Shown: positions 8,610 to 12,624 of the stretch, piece after piece
How the letters are laid out: each line of letters begins with the position of its first letter
How positions within the stretch are numbered: position 1 is the first letter of the stretch
Origin: Methanobacterium sp. UBA176
GTDB taxonomy: Archaea; Methanobacteriota; Methanobacteria; Methanobacteriales; Methanobacteriaceae
Assembly (NCBI GenBank): GCA_002505765.1
Contig: DAVZ01000031.1
Location: 1-12,624 of the forward strand
Reading direction: 5' to 3'
DNA length: 12,624 bases
Position numbers and translations under genes: made by a program
Notes under the pieces: generated by a model
Told to the model about the DNA's origin: nothing
The model's database searches: none
Seen by the model: the letters and a program-made list of their open reading frames with translations, nothing else

Positions 8610-9101
8610 TTTATAAACCTCCCTATTTTAACTATTATAATCCCTAAGTGCAATTAAAAAACAGATCGGAGAATTTTAACCCATCAAGGCTCAATTATGG
8701 ATTATAATAGTTTTATGTAACCACTTTCATTCTTTAATAAATTATTATAATCACATTCAAAAATAAATTAATATCCAAAATTGTGAAAAAATAGTAATAA
8801 CTAACTTAAGGCTAAATTACATTTTTAAAGCTATAAATTATTAAAAATCAATAATACTAGCAAATAGTGAATTAAAATTTTAATAATAAAAATGTGAAAA
8901 CATCCAAAAAATAACAAACCCAACATATTTCGAGGAATCAAAAAACTCTATTTATATTTTTATTCAGGAATTGTTTCTTTTATAAATGATTTTCTCCTGA
9001 AATTGAAGATATAAAAATACATTAATCAAAATAATAATTTATAATAGTTTAAAATAGATAGTTAATAAATTAATTCATATAATAAACTGGAGGGGAGACT
9101 T
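8610..9101. promoter_or_regulatory. Divergent intergenic region between adhesin and DUF2807 genes
   Basis: There are 492 bases without a gene. A perfect 14-base inverted repeat occupies 8630-8643 and 8699-8712 (AACTATTATAATCC / GGATTATAATAGTT) with a 55-base loop, between the adhesin start and its likely promoter. A related element, TTATAATAGTTTAAAATAG, recurs at 9039-9057 upstream of the plus-strand gene; reading the minus strand from 8640 to 8623 gives the same sequence with one T fewer. The TTATAATA core may act as the TATA box in some of these copies. The rest (about 8715-9035) is A/T-rich and I see nothing specific in it. Confidence 0.6.
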
Positions 9102-9818
9102 TTGAAAGAATATATTCCTTTAGCTTTGGTTGTTATTGCAATTATAGCAGTATCTGGATGTATAGGTCAAAACGCTACAGGATCTGGGAATGTAGTGAAT
9201 GAATCAAGAGCTGCAAGCAACTTTAATCAGATTGATTTAAATGGTGCCGGTGAAGTTATTATAAGCCAGGGAAATAATGAATCAGTTACAATTGAAGCCG
9301 AAGACAACCTCATGCCTTATATTAAAACAGGTGTAAGCAATAAAAAATTAAGCATCAATTTTAATGAGGGTATGCCTGTTCCCACAAAACCTGTAAAAAT
9401 CTTCATCACTGTTAAAGATTTAAACTCCATAAATATTGCAGGGGCAGGTAAAGTCAACTCAGGAGTTCTAAAAACCCGTGATTTAGCAGTAAGTATAAAT
9501 GGAGCCGGAGAAATAAATTTAAACAGTTTAACTGCTAATTCTATTAAAAGTACAATTTCTGGAACTGGAAAAATATCAGTTACTGGTAGTGCTTCAAACC
9601 ATAATGTAGATATTTCTGGAGCAGGAGAATATAATGCTAAAGATTTAGCCAGTAAAACAGCGTCCATATCAATCAATGGAGTTGGAAAAGCAATTGTAAA
9701 CGTTTCAAATACATTAAATGTGCTGATAAATGGCAGTGGACAGGTAGATTACATTGGAAGCCCAAAAGTAACCCAACAAATAAACGGTGCAGGGAACGTA
9801 AATAAGATTCAGGAATGA
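9102..9818 (+). CDS. DUF2807-like (GIN-repeat) lipoprotein, 238 aa
   Basis: The start is TTG 9102-9104 behind the strong Shine-Dalgarno GGAGGGGAG (9089-9097). A signal segment (about residues 4-17) ends in the lipobox VSGC (Cys20), so the mature protein is likely lipid-anchored outside the cell. The rest shows a regular series of I/L-x-G-x-G turns: LNGAGEV (~46), IAGAGKV (~112), INGAGEI (~132), ISGTGKI (~152), ISGAGEY (~171), INGVGKA (~191), INGSGQV (~209), INGAGNV (~227). This roughly 20-residue period is typical of the DUF2807 head GIN domain, thought to form a beta-solenoid. The length fits the family. It is transcribed away from the adhesin and converges on mch. Its role is unknown; a surface structural or adhesion role is commonly supposed. 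Confidence 0.85.
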   Translation: MKEYIPLALVVIAIIAVSGCIGQNATGSGNVVNESRAASNFNQIDLNGAGEVIISQGNNESVTIEAEDNLMPYIKTGVSNKKLSINFNEGMPVPTKPVKIFITVKDLNSINIAGAGKVNSGVLKTRDLAVSINGAGEINLNSLTANSIKSTISGTGKISVTGSASNHNVDISGAGEYNAKDLASKTASISINGVGKAIVNVSNTLNVLINGSGQVDYIGSPKVTQQINGAGNVNKIQE

Positions 9819-9877
9819 AATTTAGCTTAAAATTTCATCTTTTTTATTTTTAAAAATAAAAAAATTAGTTAAAAAAA
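9815..9877. terminator. Bidirectional terminator zone between DUF2807 gene and mch
   Basis: A hairpin with a 9-bp perfect stem (9815-9823 with 9830-9838, loop AGCTTA) overlaps the stop codon of the plus-strand gene and is followed by T6 at 9840-9845. A 24-base A/T palindrome at 9840-9863 gives T-runs on both strands. The A7 at 9871-9877 gives T7 for mch reading leftward. Convergent genes 73 bases apart share this zone. Confidence 0.65.
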
Positions 9878-9891
9878 GTTAATTAATAGAA

Positions 9892-10854
9892 TTAAACTCC
9901 AAATGACTTCATGAGCAGTTTGCTGTTTACATGTCCTGCTCTAAACATTTCACCAGTTCTTAAATCGTTGATTACAACCTCAGCAGGGGCAAACATTCCT
10001 TTGTCTATTTTGTAAAAATCGTATTCAGCTTCTTTAAACACATCATAAAATGGTTTACCATAACCTGCAGATGCTGATGAAGGTAATTTTTCAGCTAATT
10101 CTTTTAAATCATCGCCTTCTGCTGATTCAATGTAGTAGTAAGTTCTACCTCCAAATAAAACAGCGTCGTTAGTTTTACCCATTGCTTTAAGTCCATCAGG
10201 GTCGACAGGTGCTATTGGTGCAATTCCTGCTGCAAATTTGACCTTTGTAACGTCGAAGTGGAGTGCTTCAAGCATTTTGTAGGTACCATTTTCTACAACT
10301 CTCCCTGCTATTTGAATAGAACCAACAATGGAAGATGTTGGAGCAACAAGAACTGTTACATTTTCTGGTAATACTCCACATTCTTTAGCGATTGAATCAG
10401 TAACATCTGCGCCGGGCAGTTTGTCAGCTTCAAGGGTGAGAATTGCAACATCCGCCACGTCTTCGTATCCTATTACTTCATAAGTATGAGCTGGTTTTAA
10501 GGCTAATGCTCTTGCAGGACCGGAACCAAGGGCAAAAAAATCCCCGACACTTACAGACCAGCCTGCCTTTTGAGCTCCAAGGGTTGATATAGCTGGAGAA
10601 TTGGTTTTAATCTTTACAGAAGGTAATGCGAAGGTTTCTGAGAGATCTCCGGGAATTGAAATTCCTACTTCTGCAAGTCCTCCAAGACAGACCTTTGTGT
10701 AAAGTTCTCCTGCTTTAAGGCTTCCGGAAACGTTTACACCGGCATCGATTACTGTTGAACCGTTTTTAAGCTTACTTACTGCTAAATTTAACTCATCTGC
10801 ATTTTTTATCATTAAATCTACTGTTTTTTGTGCTTCAAGATTGACACTTACCAT
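9892..10854 (-). CDS. mch: Methenyltetrahydromethanopterin cyclohydrolase (Mch), 320 aa
   Basis: This cytoplasmic enzyme (EC 3.5.4.27) interconverts 5,10-methenyl-H4MPT and 5-formyl-H4MPT, the third step of CO2 reduction to methane. I recognise it across its whole length from strongly conserved stretches: VIDAGVNVSGSLKAGELYT, CLGGLAEVGISIPGDLSE, STLGAQKAGWSVSVGDFFA, LGSGPARALALKP, APTSSIVGSIQIAGRVVE, FAAGIAPIAPVDPD, GGRTYYYIES and KPFYDVFKEAEYDFYKIDKG. The 320-residue length matches the family and no frame defect is present. The start ATG at 10854 has AAGGTGA at 10859-10865. It stands alone on the minus strand, converging with the DUF2807 gene, and is preceded by an unusual palindromic promoter region. 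It is a housekeeping gene, which marks this as chromosome. Confidence 0.98.
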   Translation of the reverse strand: MVSVNLEAQKTVDLMIKNADELNLAVSKLKNGSTVIDAGVNVSGSLKAGELYTKVCLGGLAEVGISIPGDLSETFALPSVKIKTNSPAISTLGAQKAGWSVSVGDFFALGSGPARALALKPAHTYEVIGYEDVADVAILTLEADKLPGADVTDSIAKECGVLPENVTVLVAPTSSIVGSIQIAGRVVENGTYKMLEALHFDVTKVKFAAGIAPIAPVDPDGLKAMGKTNDAVLFGGRTYYYIESAEGDDLKELAEKLPSSASAGYGKPFYDVFKEAEYDFYKIDKGMFAPAEVVINDLRTGEMFRAGHVNSKLLMKSFGV

Positions 10855-11012
10855 ATTTTCACCTTAAAGTTGTTATTATTGAATGATTGCAAAATTTGTT
10901 CTGCAAATGGATTTTAAGTAATTATTACTTAAATAATTGTCCCATTATGCATACTTTATTTAAATACTAAGTAACATTCCTTTTATAGTTATTACTAATT
11001 ACTCCAAGTAAT
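10855..11012 (-). promoter_or_regulatory. mch promoter region with palindromes
   Basis: Candidate TATA boxes on the minus strand are TTTAAATA (within 10956-10966) and TATAAAAG (about 10980-10987), 100-130 bases before the start. A 21-base perfect palindrome (10913-10933, arms TTTAAGTAAT around one central T) lies downstream of them. A second inverted repeat, ATTACT-CCA-AGTAAT, is at 10998-11012. Both use the same ATTACT/AGTAAT half-site, and a related ACTAAGTAA occurs near 10966-10974. The positions fit operators for a dimeric regulator. Confidence 0.6.
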
Positions 11013-11079
11013 TTTAATATATCTTTATGATTGTTCTATATATCATTTAGTTCTATATTATTTTAAAAAAAATATATTA

Positions 11080-11219
11080 TTAAAATGAATTCCTTAATTT
11101 AGTCTGTATAATCCCATAGAATTCTAAAAGTTCTTTAATTGATTTTATATAACTTTTTTGTGGTTCTTTGTTTTTTTCTTCGTTGTAGAACACTACAGGG
11201 TTTCAATATATTCTGACAT
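11080..11219 (-). pseudogene. Small hypothetical protein, ~46 aa, one-base frameshift
   Basis: ATG 11217-11219 has a perfectly placed Shine-Dalgarno AGGAG (11229-11233). The frame reads MSEYIET-L then hits TAG. Adding one C to the CCC run right there opens the frame through PVVFYNEEKNKEP and KSIKELLEFYG to a stop at 11080, making a 46-residue, highly charged protein with a predicted C-terminal helix. The ORF is too short and broken to appear as an ordinary open frame. I do not recognise it. It lies 225 bases upstream of mch in the same direction. Confidence 0.45.
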
Positions 11220-11528
11220 AATAGAAACTCCTGGTTTAATGAAATGTTAATCATTTTGTTATACAAATTGTTTTACAATTCCCTACTAATTTATTACTAA
11301 ACTAATTTTATTTATTTTAGTATTACTTATTATATCATATCATTATTAATATATTATAATGCTTTAAATCAATAAATATCAAATTTAAAACGTTTTTTAT
11401 TCCAAAAAAGACGTTATTTCTATTTAATAATTTAAAAACTGTTTTCAAGTTGTTTTTTATTCTAATGATTTCCAGCTTTCTTTCAATGGATTTCAATTTT
11501 TTTCCTGACACACACATTTTTCCTGATT
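11220..11528. other. AT-rich stretch with one doubtful ORF
   Basis: On the minus strand 11335-11517 is open for 60 codons (starting MCVSGKKLKS), 11 bases after the 69-aa gene stops, with only a weak AGGA before its ATG. Its second half is a low-complexity Asn/Ile/Leu mix, as random A/T-rich DNA would give. It could be a small basic protein co-transcribed with the 69-aa gene, but I would not rely on it. Nothing else is visible in this stretch. Confidence 0.3.
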
Positions 11529-11738
11529 CTAAATCATGTGGTTGGGAATTTGTTCTATCTCAACAATTTTGTCTTGTTGCGAGCTATAAACTTTCACCTT
11601 CTCCATGTTATTGATGATCTCAATCAGCCTGTATGGTGTCATGTTATATTTCCTGCTGATATGCTCGATTTCACACATATGCTCCCTTACCGTGAATATA
11701 TCCACCAATTCCATGTAAATTTGCCGCCTTTCCGACAT
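11529..11738 (-). CDS. Small winged-helix-like protein, 69 aa
   Basis: ATG 11736-11738 follows an AGGGGGATGA Shine-Dalgarno region. The protein is charged and has the layout of a mini winged-helix DNA-binding domain: an N-terminal helix (MSERRQIYMELVDIFTV), a helix EIEHISRKYN, a short turn (MT), a putative recognition helix PYRLIEIINNME, and a beta-wing KVKVYSSQQDKIVEI. The family is not recognised and DNA binding is inferred from pattern only. In-frame codons continue upstream to a GTG near 11790, which would add residues including GSAIIKK; the strong Shine-Dalgarno favours the ATG. It is the most convincing gene of the right-end cluster and a candidate regulator of that cluster. Confidence 0.6.
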   Translation of the reverse strand: MSERRQIYMELVDIFTVREHMCEIEHISRKYNMTPYRLIEIINNMEKVKVYSSQQDKIVEIEQIPNHMI

Positions 11739-11752
11739 TTTTTTTCATCCCC

Positions 11753-11839
11753 CTTTTTTATGATTGCCGATCCTGCATCCGCCGGTTTAACCACAGATCA
11801 TAATATTATTACAACTTTCTTTTTTATGATTGCAGATCC
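11753..11839. repeat. Two 21-base direct repeats upstream of the 69-aa gene
   Basis: Positions 11753-11773 and 11819-11839 differ at one base (CTTTTTTATGATTGC, then C or A, then GATCC) and are 66 bases apart. On the minus strand both encode GSAIIKK in the same frame. The nearer copy overlaps the Shine-Dalgarno region of the 69-aa gene. It may be a decayed coding duplication or a regulatory tandem. Confidence 0.8.
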
Positions 11840-11989
11840 TTCAGGCGCAACAGGGTACCAGCTCGTTAAATATGCATATTCTTTACTTCAAGATTCCACA
11901 TGATGGATATTAATTCTTGATCCGATTCTTCAATAGGATTATAACCTTCTTCACATCCCTTGAACGGATTTTAAGAAAATATCCCCGAT
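11840..11989 (-). other. Short open stretches, probably a decayed small gene
   Basis: No intact gene is visible. One minus-strand frame reads KGCEEGYNPIEESDQELIS and MWNLEV; after adding one A near 11883 it continues as KEYAYLTSWYPVAPEG and on to a stop at 11798. The composition looks protein-like but there is no start codon. A degenerate DNA repeat (ATAACC...TCTTCACATCC...TGAAC) occurs at 11941-11965 and 12002-12033, encoding a related GCEE...GYN in both places. Confidence 0.3.
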
Positions 11990-12141
11990 TTATGGATAAT
12001 TATAACCTAATTTATCCTCTTCACATCCTGAACAAAGCTCACAGTCTGTGTTTATTTTACATATCGTTTAGTGCCACAGGCTACGCAAGAGCTGTTACAA
12101 TTACAGTTCTTATGCTGTGCGGCAAGGCATTTTCTAATCAT
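11990..12141 (-). pseudogene. Cys-rich mini-protein, ~50 aa after frame repair
   Basis: ATG 12139-12141 overlaps the stop of the zinc-ribbon gene (ATGA) and has GGAGGG 8 bases upstream, so translation is likely. As it stands it is 29 residues ending at 12052, with five Cys including CNCNSSCVACG. If one A is added to the A-run at 12055-12058 the frame continues through INTDCELCSGCEED to a stop at 11990. The repaired protein has two CxxC knuckles (CVAC and CELC) about 14 residues apart plus extra Cys, which fits a small zinc-ribbon or metal-binding protein. Family not recognised. The overlap implies co-expression with the upstream gene. Confidence 0.5.
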
Positions 12142-12505
12142 ATTAGTTTCCCTCCACACTTTGGGCAGGGTGCCTTTAATAAACCGTTTTTTGTAAAAAT
12201 TGTTTTATCTAATATTTCTCTTTCTCCATTACATAGGGTGCATTTAGACTTTTCAATCATTTCCAGTGCCAAATCTTCAAGTTCACCATTATTCTTTTCA
12301 AATTCCTGAATATGTTCCTGGGCTAATTTGTTAATAATATTGCTCCTGCTCTGCTTTGTTACAAACTAAGTAATGTTTGTTTTGCAATGCTTATTCTATC
12401 TAAATATGTTCTTGTTTAGAATACTCTTCTTATTTTTTGGCCTGCTTTTCTTCCCAGCAGGTTTAGAGATTTATACACTTCTTCTTCTCCTGCTAACTTT
12501 GGCAA
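12138..12505 (-). pseudogene. Zinc-ribbon protein, ~121 aa, with a nonsense codon and a frameshift
   Basis: Reading from TTG 12505: an N-terminal basic helical part (KLAGEEEVYKSLNLLGRKA, then GQKIRRVF) meets TAA at 12416-12418. It continues in the same frame as TRTYLDRISIAKQTLLSL to TAA at 12359. With one base added there it continues as VTKQSRSNIINKLAQ, a charged helical middle (EFEKNNGELEDLALEMIEKS) and a C-terminal zinc ribbon with two CxxCxG motifs, CTLCNG and CPKCGG, about 20 residues apart. The second part alone (74 codons) has no acceptable start, which supports one broken gene. It may bind DNA or RNA; identity unknown. A strong promoter with palindromic operators lies directly upstream. 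Confidence 0.55.
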
Positions 12506-12525
12506 TTAACCAGCCCAATTATTGT

Positions 12526-12588
12526 TAGTACTAAATACACTAAAAGTAGTACTATTCAATTCCTATAATAGATAAAGTAGTATATAAA
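12526..12588 (-). promoter_or_regulatory. Strong TATA box with two TAGTACTA palindromes
   Basis: TTTATATA (12581-12588, minus strand) preceded by AAAAGG, a BRE-like element, is the best archaeal promoter in the window. The predicted start of transcription, about 25 bases downstream, falls near 12556-12560. Two identical 8-base palindromes TAGTACTA at 12526-12533 and 12547-12554 lie at or just after it, 21 bases apart (two helical turns). A half-site TAGTA at 12578 overlaps the TATA box. The layout fits a repressor operator controlling the zinc-ribbon gene cluster. Confidence 0.65.
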
Positions 12589-12624
12589 CCTTTTATTTCT
12601 TCGGGACTGTAAAGTTAACCGGTG
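12589..12624. other. Right edge
   Basis: This is the upstream flank of the promoter. No feature is visible in these 36 bases. Confidence 0.5.

Noticed and set aside
11917..12309. 130-codon plus-strand open frame
   Set aside because: It is antisense to the zinc-ribbon and Cys-rich genes, lacks a Shine-Dalgarno site, and has the Phe/Ser/Leu-rich composition typical of a shadow frame. The same reasoning removes the plus-strand frames at 217, 1505, 5236, 5450, 6148 and 11538 and the minus-strand frame at 9317.

Overview
The window is AT-rich and reads as a chromosomal segment of a methanogenic archaeon of the order Methanobacteriales, most likely Methanobacterium or a close relative. Three things support this. 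There is an intact methenyl-H4MPT cyclohydrolase gene (mch). There is a giant secreted beta-helix protein carrying sequences that resemble pseudomurein-binding repeats, a wall polymer specific to this order. Finally, Shine-Dalgarno-preceded TTG starts and TTTATATA-type promoters recur. The genus is an inference.

Left two thirds (222-8609, all minus strand): a family of surface proteins and their neighbours. In transcription order these are: (1) a ~4 kb adhesin-like gene (8609 to 4612) encoding a signal peptide, three parallel beta-helix blocks, two pseudomurein-binding-like repeats, an Ig-like domain, a C39-type cysteine peptidase domain and a basic tyrosine-rich tail; (2) a small PsbP/DcrB-like membrane-anchored protein; (3) a 5'-truncated second copy of the peptidase domain with a different aromatic tail; (4) a 9-TM membrane protein built from an internal duplication; (5) a 5'-truncated third peptidase copy with a third tail; (6) a PsbP/DcrB-like lipoprotein. 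The layout is one full-length protein followed by orphan conserved-domain-plus-variable-tail cassettes, each followed by a small membrane-attached gene. It resembles polymorphic toxin/immunity loci or a tail-switching adhesin locus, and this is the most interesting signal here. All three peptidase genes are broken by 1-2 base frameshifts.

Middle (8610-10854): a 490-base divergent intergenic region with a 14-bp inverted repeat, then a plus-strand DUF2807-like (GIN repeat) lipoprotein gene, a bidirectional terminator zone, and mch on the minus strand. Upstream of mch there are palindromes built from ATTACT/AGTAAT half-sites.

Right end (10855-12624): sparse minus-strand small ORFs that look like a decaying accessory or proviral/plasmid-type patch. 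They comprise a frameshifted 46-aa gene, a 69-aa winged-helix-like protein, a Cys-rich mini-protein, and a broken zinc-ribbon protein behind a strong TATA box with two TAGTACTA palindromes.

At least eleven small indels are inferred by comparing reading frames or paralogues. None lies in the five larger intact genes. Most are single-base losses in short homopolymers, so sequencing error must be excluded before the genes are called true pseudogenes.
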